Part shown: piece after piece, positions 21,248-29,126 of the stretch
How positions within the stretch are numbered: the stretch's first letter is position 1
How the letters are laid out: each line of letters begins with the position of its first letter
Assembly (NCBI GenBank): GCA_020425925.1
Contig: JAGQRB010000639.1
Span: forward strand, 1-35,129
Length of the DNA: 35,129 bases
Direction: 5' to 3'
DNA from: Planctomycetota bacterium
GTDB lineage: Bacteria; Planctomycetota; UBA1135; UBA2386
Made by a program: the position numbers and the translations under genes
The notes under the pieces: model-generated
Seen by the model: the letters and a program-made list of their open reading frames with translations, nothing else
The model's database searches: none
What the model was told of the DNA's origin: nothing

Positions 21248-22888
21248 CTACTCCGGGATGCCGTAGCTGTCGTGCAGCCCCACGCAGGCGAACTCAACGA
21301 CACCGCCATCATCGCCGGGCACGCTCCACCAGTGGAGCCGCCGCGCCGACGCAGTGTTGTCCTGAAGGGAGCATCGCCAGGCCTTGGCTCCATCGGCATC
21401 TCTCGTTCGGCCGCCGGCCCCTCGCGGACGATCTCGCAGCTGGTGCACCTCGCGCGCTGGCACCGTGGCCGCTGCGCCGCACGCAACCTGCGCGCACACC
21501 TCGACGATCTTCTCGAGACTGACACCTTCTAGGTCCCGAACGGACTCCAGGAAGCTCGCGCCAATGCGCATCCGCCGAAGAGGATGCTCCTGCCGATCAC
21601 CTTCGCCGTACATCCGCGCGTAGCAGAGGCGGACGGCAAGGGAGAACGCTCGCTCCGATGAGAGCGGGTCGACCTCGCTCGAAGTCTTGCGCGCGAGATT
21701 GTCGAAGCGGTCCTCCGCGCTGCGGAGGTCTTTCTTGGCCTGCCCCACCTGCTCGCGAAGTGAACGGATCTCCTTGACGAGGTTTGCTCGCTGCTCGATC
21801 GCAGCTTGAAGCTCCGCCGTGAGGGACTCGACCTGTTCGGCAGCATCCGGGGACAGGCGGCCTTGCTGAGTGGGCTGCTGCCCGACGACCCGCAGCCGGG
21901 TTCGACGGCCCTCACCGCGCTGCGCCTTTCGCCTCAGACTTTCGAACAGTGGCATGCCTTGGGTCCACACGAACGGCGCACCTCCTGGCACCAGCGATGG
22001 CGAGGGCCCGGCATCGCGGGTGAACGCTCGCTTTCTCGACAGCTGAAGGCGCATCTCAGCGAAGTCCATCGCGAGGACTTCGAAGGCGACGATCTCGCCG
22101 GACTCGATGTACTCGCTCATGTCTCTGACATGGTCGAAGTGCAGCTCGCTGATATGGCACACCCCAACAGCACCGGGGAGAACGTCTACGAAGACGAGTC
22201 CCTTGTCGGCGAGGACGTTCTGCGCACGCCCCATCAGCACGTCTCCAACCCTCACGCTCGACTTGAGGACCTGCCAAGAGTCCGGAAGCAACCCCGCAAT
22301 CGAGCACTTCCAGACATCGTCCTTGGCTTGTTCGAGTTGCCAGACCTCCACCTCGACACCGACCTTCATGCATCCGGCGATGATGCCCAGCGGCAGGTCG
22401 GCCTCGACGACAACGCCTCTCTGCTCGCCCAGAGTGACTTCGATTCGCTCGCCCTCGACTTTGCTCACGACAGCTGCCACGGGGTGCAACGGTGCGTCAT
22501 TTGGCGCGGGCGCGTCGCCGGTGCTCCCATCGACGGCCGACAGGAGGTGCTCCTCCACTCGCCTTGCATCCTCGTCGGAGTAGACGAAGTAGAGCCTGTG
22601 GTCATAGGGGTTCGCACCCGGCGTCAACCCAGGCCACCAGATCCTCGCCGCACCCCCGTAGACGTCCAGACGCGGTGGCAAGGCCTCGGAGAGTGCCCAC
22701 GTCGCGTCTCCGGTTTCAAGCTCCACGACGATGGCACGGTCACCCACCTCGCGAACGATCCGGTGGACATCCACGAGGGAATGCCCCGTTCTCGGATCGG
22801 TGGTCAGGGCAACGACCGGGCGGTCTCTTCCCTCATCGAACAGAACTTCGCTCACGAACGGAGCGACCTCTTCAGTCTTCAGGCGCAT
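21248..22888 (-). CDS. S1-domain, coiled-coil protein with DUF-type N-terminus
   Basis: A 546-aa protein from ATG 22888. Residues about 15-120 contain PVVALTTDPRTGHSLVD, ATWALSEALPPRLDVYGGAA and RIWWPGL, a signature I associate with uncharacterised proteins of actinobacteria and mobile elements. Residues about 215-290 are an S1 RNA-binding fold (VRVGDVLMGRAQNVLADKGL, VFVDVLPGAVGVCHISELH, EYIESGEIVAFEVLAMDF, LSRKR). Residues about 360-410 form a coiled coil (LTAELQAAIEQRANLVKEIR). The C-terminus holds a small globular domain ending in WWSVPGDDG and FACVGLHDSYGIPE. Probably an RNA-binding scaffold. It follows the NYN gene on the same strand. Confidence 0.75.
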   Translation of the reverse strand: MRLKTEEVAPFVSEVLFDEGRDRPVVALTTDPRTGHSLVDVHRIVREVGDRAIVVELETGDATWALSEALPPRLDVYGGAARIWWPGLTPGANPYDHRLYFVYSDEDARRVEEHLLSAVDGSTGDAPAPNDAPLHPVAAVVSKVEGERIEVTLGEQRGVVVEADLPLGIIAGCMKVGVEVEVWQLEQAKDDVWKCSIAGLLPDSWQVLKSSVRVGDVLMGRAQNVLADKGLVFVDVLPGAVGVCHISELHFDHVRDMSEYIESGEIVAFEVLAMDFAEMRLQLSRKRAFTRDAGPSPSLVPGGAPFVWTQGMPLFESLRRKAQRGEGRRTRLRVVGQQPTQQGRLSPDAAEQVESLTAELQAAIEQRANLVKEIRSLREQVGQAKKDLRSAEDRFDNLARKTSSEVDPLSSERAFSLAVRLCYARMYGEGDRQEHPLRRMRIGASFLESVRDLEGVSLEKIVEVCAQVACGAAATVPAREVHQLRDRPRGAGGRTRDADGAKAWRCSLQDNTASARRLHWWSVPGDDGGVVEFACVGLHDSYGIPE

Positions 22889-22967
22889 GGCGCGTCTTCT
22901 TCATTAAATCAGCAAAATGGAATGGTCCGCCCACGGATCCGCGGGTCGAACCGACTGCCGAGAAGGT

Positions 22968-23615
22968 CTAGCTCCGCCGGGAGCGCGGCCTTCCAGGTTC
23001 GTTCGCACTCGAGGATGACGTCATCTTCAAGAACGTCTGCCCAAACGAGTCGGGCGACTTCTGCAGCTGGCCATCCGCCGCTGCAAGCTCCAGCAGCGGC
23101 ACGTCGTTGCGAGCGCTGAAGTAGCGGACTTCCTCACCGATGGGAGCCATCCATGCCATGTAGGCGTCGACTCCCTGATCACGAGCGAAGCGGATCGGCA
23201 TCACGAGGCCGGGGTCGCTGGACACGCAAACGACTGCGTCGCTCGACCCCCTGCCCGACACGTTGCCCAGAGCCCACCCGATTGCCGACGAGAACCGCAC
23301 CGACGACTTCCCACACGAGCAGGACGCCGAGAACGCCCTCATCGGGAAGGACTGCACGGTCCAGGCTGAGCTGATCGATGCGACGAACTTCTCGGCGGCG
23401 CGGGCTCCGACCTGAAAGAAGTAGTTCGTCTCCTTCGCCGGGCGAACTTCGCCACCCAGGGCGTCTGCGACGAGTTGCGGGATCGTCAGGAAGTCGACGA
23501 ATCGCTCGTCCCTCTCCTTCATCTGGCCATTCATCTCCGCGAGGAGGGCGCCGTCCGCAAGGATCACGAGCCGTCTGCGGCCCGTCGGCGCGTGGCCGTC
23601 GTGCTTGGTCTGCAT
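22968..23615 (-). CDS. NYN/PIN-like domain protein
   Basis: A 215-aa protein from ATG 23615 with GGAG six bases upstream. LVILADGALLAEM at the N-terminus and SSDAVVCVSSDPGLVMPI, then FARDQGVDAYMAWM near residue 150, match the strand-acid pattern of NYN (LabA/PIN-like) domains, in which clustered aspartates bind metal for RNA cleavage. The central segment (FSASCSCGKSSVRFSSAIG) is less typical. The gene lies 79 bp before the S1-domain gene on the same strand. A nuclease plus RNA-binding partner is a reasonable reading; whether it acts in defence, regulation or element control is unknown. Confidence 0.6.
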   Translation of the reverse strand: MQTKHDGHAPTGRRRLVILADGALLAEMNGQMKERDERFVDFLTIPQLVADALGGEVRPAKETNYFFQVGARAAEKFVASISSAWTVQSFPMRAFSASCSCGKSSVRFSSAIGWALGNVSGRGSSDAVVCVSSDPGLVMPIRFARDQGVDAYMAWMAPIGEEVRYFSARNDVPLLELAAADGQLQKSPDSFGQTFLKMTSSSSANEPGRPRSRRS

Positions 23616-23817
23616 TGAATTCTCCGAAATGGATGGGCGAAGCGATGCGCCTCGCGATGCCCAGGTGGTAGTCGATGGACGTCTGGACGTCAAGCGGCGA
23701 CGGACCTCGATGCCGCCATCCGACCGTCGACGCCCGGCGCACGGCGCCCGACGGAACGCGTTCGCAGCTACCGAAGCATGCCCGGCAGCGGCACTTGCTG
23801 TCCTTGATCGCCGCTGG

Positions 23818-23950
23818 GAAACAACCGCGCCGAGCGCTTCGCGCCCGCTTCGCCCTCCGGGTCACGGTTCTTTCTCTCTTCCCCTGCGCACCGCCGGACA
23901 CCTGAGCGCAAGGCGCCCGGGCAGAAGGCCCTCCCTCTGGACCCTCCTAC
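23818..23950 (+). repeat. Direct repeat D, right of the S1/NYN cassette
   Basis: The second copy of repeat C. Its paired positions differ consistently in places (AG to GA in the outer arm, CCC-TTC-GGG to CCC-TCC-GGG in a hairpin loop). It too is preceded by a hairpin (CAGCGG/CCGCTG, about 23785-23815). The 695-bp gap 23616-24310 has no credible gene; it contains this repeat and the radC leader hairpins. Confidence 0.65.
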
Positions 23951-24117
23951 GGCAGCTGGGCGAGCAGCGGAGAGCACCGGACTGCCCAAGGCGACCGCCG
24001 GCGTGGGCCTGCCTTCTGACGAAGGCCCACACCGACGGACGGCTCCAACGGCAGCTGCAGAGCGCGACGACTCGATTTGCGTAAGGACTCACAACGTGTC
24101 AACCTCGGAGTGTTGAT

Positions 24118-24289
24118 GCCTGGGTTCGCCCGGGCAGCGTTCTTTCTCTGCCGCCCTCGGGCGGCAGTTTCTCGGGTAGTCCGTCCCAGAAGGTTCTGAG
24201 CGCCGGTTCGGCTGCTCACCCAGCTGCGTCTCCACCTCCCGGCCTGGGGTTCGCGCCTCGTCCGCATCGCGGGCGCGACGCCGACCCCA
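24118..24289 (+). promoter_or_regulatory. Folded radC leader
   Basis: Three hairpins precede radC: GCCTGGG-TTCG-CCCGGGC (24118-24135), CTGCCGCC-CTCG-GGCGGCAG (24148-24167), and TGGGGT/ACCCCA (24245-24250 with 24284-24289) enclosing CGCGCC/GGCGCG. The third ends about 20 bases before the radC start and could control access to its ribosome site. A GGTTCTGAGC string near 24190 is also found in leaders A and B in the gene's reading direction. This agrees with the radC-motif RNA idea, which remains untested. Confidence 0.5.
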
Positions 24290-24310
24290 AGCCGCAACAA
24301 AGGAGGCGGA

Positions 24311-24856
24311 TTGACACGCAGCAAGAAGAAGAACGACGAGGCGCTCCCGCGCTCTCTCCCACCGTCGCCGCTCGTAGCGCCGATGATCAAGATGCTCGAG
24401 ACGCGGCTCGATGTCTCGCATGGCCATGTGCCGCCGGGACCGCTCCGCAGCGCTCTCGATGTTGCCGAGATGATGCGCGAGCTCATCGGCGACGCCGACC
24501 GGGAGCACTTCGCCGCGCTCTACCTCAACACGCGGCACTTCGTGACTCATGTGCACGTCGTGTCTCGTGGCACACCGCAGTCCACGGTTGTCCACCCTCG
24601 AGAGGTGTTCAAGGCAGCATTCCTCGCGAACGCTGCCGCGCTGGTCGTCGTGCACAACCATCCGACCGGCGATGTCCGCCCGTCGGGCGACGACCGTGCC
24701 ATCACCGAACGCCTTCGTGAAGCCGGGCAACTGCTCGGCATCGAGTTGCTGGATTCGGTCATCGTCGGCCCGGTCGCAGAGTTCTACTCCGCGGTCGAGG
24801 GATGCGTGATGCGCCTCGCCGGCGACAAGGCCGCGGAGACTCGCGATGGATCCTGA
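24311..24856 (+). CDS. radC: RadC/JAB family protein
   Basis: A 181-aa protein starting at TTG 24311, chosen because AGGAGG lies four bases upstream and the sequence after it is protein-like. The JAMM metal site is complete: H115-x-H117 in VVVHNHPTGD, S125 and D128 (SGDD) with the canonical spacing. The UPF0758 N-terminal helix-hairpin-helix region of chromosomal RadC is absent, the form usual in mobile elements. Despite the name its function is not established; mobile copies sit in anti-restriction regions. It is translationally coupled to the two small genes after it. Confidence 0.9.
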   Translation: MTRSKKKNDEALPRSLPPSPLVAPMIKMLETRLDVSHGHVPPGPLRSALDVAEMMRELIGDADREHFAALYLNTRHFVTHVHVVSRGTPQSTVVHPREVFKAAFLANAAALVVVHNHPTGDVRPSGDDRAITERLREAGQLLGIELLDSVIVGPVAEFYSAVEGCVMRLAGDKAAETRDGS

Positions 24857-25043
24857 TTCCGCGCTCGCGCGCATCACGGAGCTCGCATCGCGGATCATCG
24901 ATGGTGGCCCAGAACGCCTCGAGTGGTCTGCCCTGCTGGCAGCTTCCGAGGAGTTGGCCGAGAGCGTCGTTGCACTCGATGAATGGCTCCGGCGCGGCGG
25001 CTTCACACCGAAGGCCTGGAGCAACTCCCGAGGTTCACGATGA
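24846..25043 (+). CDS. Small protein coupled to radC
   Basis: 65 aa; its ATG overlaps the radC stop by 11 bases. It is acidic and helical (ALARITELASRIIDGGPERL, LLAASEELAESVVALDEWLR), with no motif I recognise. Together with the next gene it forms a compact radC operon (ATGA-type overlaps), an arrangement I associate with ICE maintenance regions. It could be a RadC-interacting protein. Confidence 0.7.
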   Translation: MDPDSALARITELASRIIDGGPERLEWSALLAASEELAESVVALDEWLRRGGFTPKAWSNSRGSR

Positions 25044-25294
25044 GTACTCCCTACCGCCTCGAGCTCCATCCCGAGGATGTGCTCACGATCTCGTTCGTCG
25101 GACCGCGCTACGCATGGTCGGAGGCGCTACTGCGGTTCGACTGCGGTGTTCACGAGCTCGCAGAGCACGAGGCCTGGCAGATCGCCGAGGCCTTCGACCG
25201 CGACACACATGGTGGTCACGCCATGTTCCCGCTGCTCGACCCTCGCTCCGACCTGTTCGCCAGACTCCTCGCGTTCCGTGAGGCAATCGTCTGA
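25040..25294 (+). CDS. Conserved small ICE/plasmid protein
   Basis: 84 aa from ATG 25040, overlapping the previous stop (ATGA). The sequence (RLELHPEDVLTISFVGPRYA, HELAEHEAWQIAEAFDRDTH, GGHAMFPLLDPRSDLFARLL) is characteristic of a conserved accessory family found near radC in mobile elements. It is acidic and single-domain. Function is unknown. Confidence 0.8.
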   Translation: MSTPYRLELHPEDVLTISFVGPRYAWSEALLRFDCGVHELAEHEAWQIAEAFDRDTHGGHAMFPLLDPRSDLFARLLAFREAIV

Positions 25295-25427
25295 CGAGCA
25301 CCGCGGTCGAGACCACAGGTTGTTCCTGGACGGACTCCCGCACCTTCATTCCTCCTTCATTCCTCCTCCATTCCGATCTACTTGAATAGCAACCCCGATC
25401 CATGAGACCCTCGAGCGAGGAGGGATG

Positions 25428-26114
25428 ATGGAGAGGAAGCTCGCCTGGTTTCCATTCACGACCGCACAGGTCGAGATCACACTCGGCCTGGCCGGGCTCG
25501 GTGCTACAGCGGCCTCGTTGCTCGAGGTCCCGGGCCCGGCTGTCGCGCTTTGGACGGCGGGCTTCCTCCTCCTCACCTTTCTCGTCGGGCTGCTTGCCGA
25601 TGCGGCCGGCAATCGGGTGGCGCGTGTGCACCTCGACGGTGCTCTGCACGGACGCGGCTACGCAGACTTGTTCCGACACGCCCATCGTAGCCTGCTCCTC
25701 ATCCACCTCGACGACGACGCGCCTCACGATGAACTCTTGGGCCTCTACCGTCGACTGCTCGAGCGCGGCATCGAGATTCGTCGCCTGATCTTCGTTCGGC
25801 ACGACCACCGCGACGCGGGAGTTCGCTGGATCCGCGAGTTCGGGCCGCATGAACTTCTTCGCCAGAGGTTCGCCGAGACAACGGAGGGGAGTCCGCTCCC
25901 ACTGAGCTTCGCGGTCGTCGATGAGGACGCCGTCCTGGTCGCCGTCCCTGGATTCCACCCGACCGAAACGGAGACGTTCGGGGACGGTCTCGTGCTACGA
26001 CACCTGATCGAACTTCGGCATCCGACGATCACCCGCGCATTCCTCGAGGTCTACGAATCTGCCTGGAGGCGAGGCTTGCCACTGGATGACGAGCTCTTGG
26101 CGCAACCAAGGTGA
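25428..26114 (+). CDS. Membrane-anchored PLD-like domain protein
   Basis: A 228-aa protein; ATG 25428 is preferred over 25425 for spacing from GGAGG. Two transmembrane helices come first (AQVEITLGLAGLGATAASLL and VALWTAGFLLLTFLVGLLAD). The cytoplasmic part reads as one half of a phospholipase D-like fold: HGRGYADLFRHAHRSLLLI, LLGLYRRLLERGIEIRRLIF, then LPLSFAVVDEDAVLVAVPGF. The HKD motif itself is not present, so catalysis is doubtful; single-copy degenerate PLD domains occur as sensors. It is preceded by a short pyrimidine-rich repeat (TTCATTCCTCC twice) at about 25348. Confidence 0.65.
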   Translation: MERKLAWFPFTTAQVEITLGLAGLGATAASLLEVPGPAVALWTAGFLLLTFLVGLLADAAGNRVARVHLDGALHGRGYADLFRHAHRSLLLIHLDDDAPHDELLGLYRRLLERGIEIRRLIFVRHDHRDAGVRWIREFGPHELLRQRFAETTEGSPLPLSFAVVDEDAVLVAVPGFHPTETETFGDGLVLRHLIELRHPTITRAFLEVYESAWRRGLPLDDELLAQPR

Positions 26115-26267
26115 CCCCCCGTGTCGCAGGAACCAGTGCACCACATGTTCGTTCGCTACCAGCGAGGGCGCCGAGAAGCCCCCATGACATCGCAACGCGG
26201 TGCGCCTGTGCAGAGGGCCTCGCCTGACACTGGGACATCTCGGCTCGCGAGGTAGACTTCTTGTCCC

Positions 26268-27350
26268 ATGCGAACCCTCGTCGCCTGCCTTGCACTGCTT
26301 GCCCCGATCTCCGCGCAGACCGTCGTGAAGGACCACGTGTCAAATCCGGTCAACTGGAACGGGATTGGCTTAGCCAATTGCACCTTCGCAGGCGCCGGCA
26401 GCGCAAGCAACGGTGTCCTTGCCTCGCAGTTCGCTGGCACAGGAGGGTCGATAGAGAACGTATCAGGGATCTTCGCCTGCAACCTGGGCCCCATACCAAA
26501 CCCGAACGCCTGGTGGACTCTTTTCACGTACCGGATCCTCTTCTATCCGAGTTCGAGCGCCTTCCAAGCCGACCCCTACGGGATGAACCCGGCAACGAGC
26601 GGCGTCCAGGAGTTCACGCTTGCGGCACCGTCGAACGCATCGCACCCCACGCCTGTCGGCTCGTGGCAAAGCGGCCCCAACTCCTACCCGCTCCACCGCC
26701 TTGAATTCGACTTGGCAGGAGCTGGCTTCTCGACGATTGCTGGCGCGCCGCACCTGCTTGCGATCCTTCCCACTTCGATCGGCGGAGGGGCCTTCTCGGG
26801 CCTAACAAACATCTCGTTCTCGAACAGCACGTCGGCAACGGGCGCGGCTGTCGACTGGTACAAGAACTGGACCATGGGCCCCGCCTCCCTCGCATCTCTC
26901 AACGCTCCCTACGACCACGGCGCCTACCGCATCGTCCTCGGCAACCCCACGGGCCCAAACGCCCCGACCTTCACGACCACCGGTACCGGCTGCCCCACGC
27001 CGAACGCTCCTTGGCTCGCCCTGAGCGAATCCCCGCGCATCGGAACCACGCCGACCATCACCGCCAACGACCTTCCCGGCGACACCATCATCGCCGCCCT
27101 GTTCGTCGGCAGCACACCCATCACGTTGCCGCTCGACACGCTGCTCGGCGCACCGGGCTGCACCGGCTACGTCGACAACATCTTCACCTCGCCGACCATG
27201 TCGCTCAGCGCGCCATCCGCGTCGCTCGACATCGCCATCCCCAACAACCCCGCGCTCGTCGGCGGCGTGCTGCACATGCAGACGCTTGGCATCGCGTTGA
27301 ACACGGGTTGGACGGCCTCGGATCGCGGAACGCTGACGATCGGGAGCTGA
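26268..27350 (+). CDS. Secreted protein with planctomycetal C-terminal domain
   Basis: A 360-aa protein. Residues 1-17 are a signal peptide (MRTLVACLALLAPISAQ, cleavage after AQ likely). The middle is a beta-rich domain with many N, S, T, W and aromatic residues. The C-terminal 115 residues follow the pattern GTGCPTPNAPWLALSESPRI, LPLDTLLGAPGC, LDIAIPNNPALVGGVLHMQ, ending TLTIGS, a module I associate with planctomycetal secretomes. No enzymatic motif. There is no Shine-Dalgarno sequence (CTTCTTGTCCC precedes ATG), unlike the element genes, which suggests a host-derived gene. It may be chromosomal cargo captured by the element. Confidence 0.8.
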   Translation: MRTLVACLALLAPISAQTVVKDHVSNPVNWNGIGLANCTFAGAGSASNGVLASQFAGTGGSIENVSGIFACNLGPIPNPNAWWTLFTYRILFYPSSSAFQADPYGMNPATSGVQEFTLAAPSNASHPTPVGSWQSGPNSYPLHRLEFDLAGAGFSTIAGAPHLLAILPTSIGGGAFSGLTNISFSNSTSATGAAVDWYKNWTMGPASLASLNAPYDHGAYRIVLGNPTGPNAPTFTTTGTGCPTPNAPWLALSESPRIGTTPTITANDLPGDTIIAALFVGSTPITLPLDTLLGAPGCTGYVDNIFTSPTMSLSAPSASLDIAIPNNPALVGGVLHMQTLGIALNTGWTASDRGTLTIGS

Positions 27351-27367
27351 GGGAAACGCCCTCGTCC

Positions 27368-27619
27368 TCAGCTGAGGCGACGCAACCGCCGATCTAGTTC
27401 CTTGCTGAACTCGGCGAACGACACCTCGAGCCCGCGACACCATTCCCGCACCTCGAGCACGTCCAGCCGCCGCTCCCCGTTCTCCGACTTGCTCACGTAG
27501 GACTGGGGGACCCCAAGCCGCTCCGCAAGGTCTGCCTGCAGGACGCCTTCGCGCTCACGCAGTTCGCGCAGCAGCTCCCGGAGCACACGGTACTCGGGCG
27601 TGTGAGTGGACTTGGGCAT
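27368..27619 (-). CDS. XRE-family regulator
   Basis: An 83-aa protein beginning MPKSTHTPEYRVLRELLREL. The HTH_3 domain fills it: LQADLAERLGVPQSYVSKSE, NGERRLDVLEVREWCRGLEV, ending FAEFSKELDRRLRRLS. It is divergent from the radical SAM gene (77 bp apart), so it probably controls that operon and itself. The shared upstream region contains GGATCTAGGATC, an approximate palindrome at about 27676-27687, as a candidate operator. Confidence 0.85.
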   Translation of the reverse strand: MPKSTHTPEYRVLRELLRELREREGVLQADLAERLGVPQSYVSKSENGERRLDVLEVREWCRGLEVSFAEFSKELDRRLRRLS

Positions 27620-27695
27620 TCCTGGGTCACCGATCGCGCAAGATCCTACATCCCCACTTGGCATATCCCAGTTTCGGATCTAGGATCGACGCAGC

Positions 27696-29126
27696 ATGGA
27701 CGTGTTCCGACAAGCCGTGACCCCACCCGAGGTCCTTTTCGTCCACGCCCCATACCCCGGTCGGCTGAAGTTCCGCGCGGTCCCCAGCAGCATGTTCGCA
27801 GCCGCCGGCCCCTTCGTCGTTGCCAACCGGGACCGCCAAGCGACCTACCTCGACCCAGGCAGCCCGACCCCCGAGTTCTACGCGCACCTCGAAAGCCTAC
27901 TCGCCACCGGACGAGTCCGAGCACTCTGCATCTCGACGTCAACGGCCGCCATCGAAGAGACCGCGCGCATCGCTGCGACGAGCTCCCTTCTCGCGCCGGA
28001 GACACTCGTCATCGTCGGTGGACCGCACGAGAACGACATCGACAACAAGAGCGCCAACCGCCTGCCCGGGGTGCACCTGTCGATCGGCGGCGAAGCCTCC
28101 TCCGCTCTGCGCAACCTGCTCGAGCTCTACCTCTCAGACAACCGAACGGCCGAGGAGTTCGTTCGGGGCCTGCATCCACGCAACCTGACAGAGGCGGACA
28201 CCTGCGGGACGTTCACGGTTGCCAGCTCCTGCTGGCCCGCCGGAGTCGAGTTCGATCAGGGCCCCAGCCGCTTCCGCGACCCACGCCCGCTCCTCATTCC
28301 GGAGAACTACCCGCGCTTCGACGTCTTCTCATCTCCGGCGACGATCCCACTCATGGTCTCACGTGGATGCTCGTACGGGCGGTGCACGTTCTGCGCAGAG
28401 GCCAACCGCGATGGCAGCGTGATCCGCACGAGCGACTACGAGTGGATCGCACGGCTGGCTGACCGGGCGCCGGAGGCCGCGCTCTACTTCCAGGACAGCA
28501 TCTTCCCCGCCGGCAACGACTCGAGCTCGGAGTTGCTGCCGCTGCTTCGGAACCTCGGCCGCGAGTGGGGTTGCCAGGTCTACCTCCCGACGCTCACCGA
28601 ACGCCGCATCGCCGAGTTGGCGGACCACGGTTGCACCTACCTCTACACCGGCATCGAGTCGGGTGCCCCGGACGTGCTCGAAGGCATCCGCAAGCCGAAG
28701 GTCCAACCTCGCCTCGTGGCGGAACGGACTCGGTGGATCGCGAAGAAGGGGCCGCGGGTCGGCCTGTCGCTGATGTTCGGCTCGATGTCGACCAACGGTG
28801 TAGTCCTCGAAAACGAACGGTCGCTGAACCTGACACGGGACCTGACGGATGCGGTGCGCGACACCGGCGTCCGAATCGCGGGGTTCTACCCGAACGTGCA
28901 GACGGTCCTGCCAGGGACCCAACTCGCGAGAGGGATTGCGGCAGCAGGCCAGGACCTTGACTTCTACACCATGCCCCGGGCACCGATCTTCGACGGACTC
29001 GAGGATGGGGGCGTTGGCTACAACTTCCTCACCGTCGCCACCCCATCGGCGAACGAGCTCTCGCTTGCCGAGAGCATCGTCGCCACGGCGAAGGACATTC
29101 AGCACCTCGGGGTCTGCTCGTGGTAG
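27696..29126 (+). CDS. B12-binding-type radical SAM protein
   Basis: A 476-aa protein. Residues 10-150 form a Rossmann-like domain (PEVLFVHAPYPG, RALCISTSTAAIEETARI, TLVIVGGPHEND, VHLSIGGEASSAL) in the place of a cobalamin-binding domain. The radical SAM cluster motif lies near residue 223: VSRGCSYGRCTFCAEAN, i.e. C-x4-C-x2-C rather than the usual C-x3-C-x2-C. Further elements are YLYTGIESGAPDVLEGIRKP and LMFGSMSTNG. It should bind a 4Fe-4S cluster and AdoMet; substrate unknown. Its last codons overlap the next gene, a ClpX-like ATPase, an unusual partnership. Confidence 0.8.
   Translation: MDVFRQAVTPPEVLFVHAPYPGRLKFRAVPSSMFAAAGPFVVANRDRQATYLDPGSPTPEFYAHLESLLATGRVRALCISTSTAAIEETARIAATSSLLAPETLVIVGGPHENDIDNKSANRLPGVHLSIGGEASSALRNLLELYLSDNRTAEEFVRGLHPRNLTEADTCGTFTVASSCWPAGVEFDQGPSRFRDPRPLLIPENYPRFDVFSSPATIPLMVSRGCSYGRCTFCAEANRDGSVIRTSDYEWIARLADRAPEAALYFQDSIFPAGNDSSSELLPLLRNLGREWGCQVYLPTLTERRIAELADHGCTYLYTGIESGAPDVLEGIRKPKVQPRLVAERTRWIAKKGPRVGLSLMFGSMSTNGVVLENERSLNLTRDLTDAVRDTGVRIAGFYPNVQTVLPGTQLARGIAAAGQDLDFYTMPRAPIFDGLEDGGVGYNFLTVATPSANELSLAESIVATAKDIQHLGVCSW

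Noticed and set aside
26022..26040. CGATCACCCGC, matching 11 bases of the tRNA-Gly 3' end, considered as attR
   Set aside because: It is within the coding sequence of the PLD-like protein, too short, and the T-arm sequence is missing.
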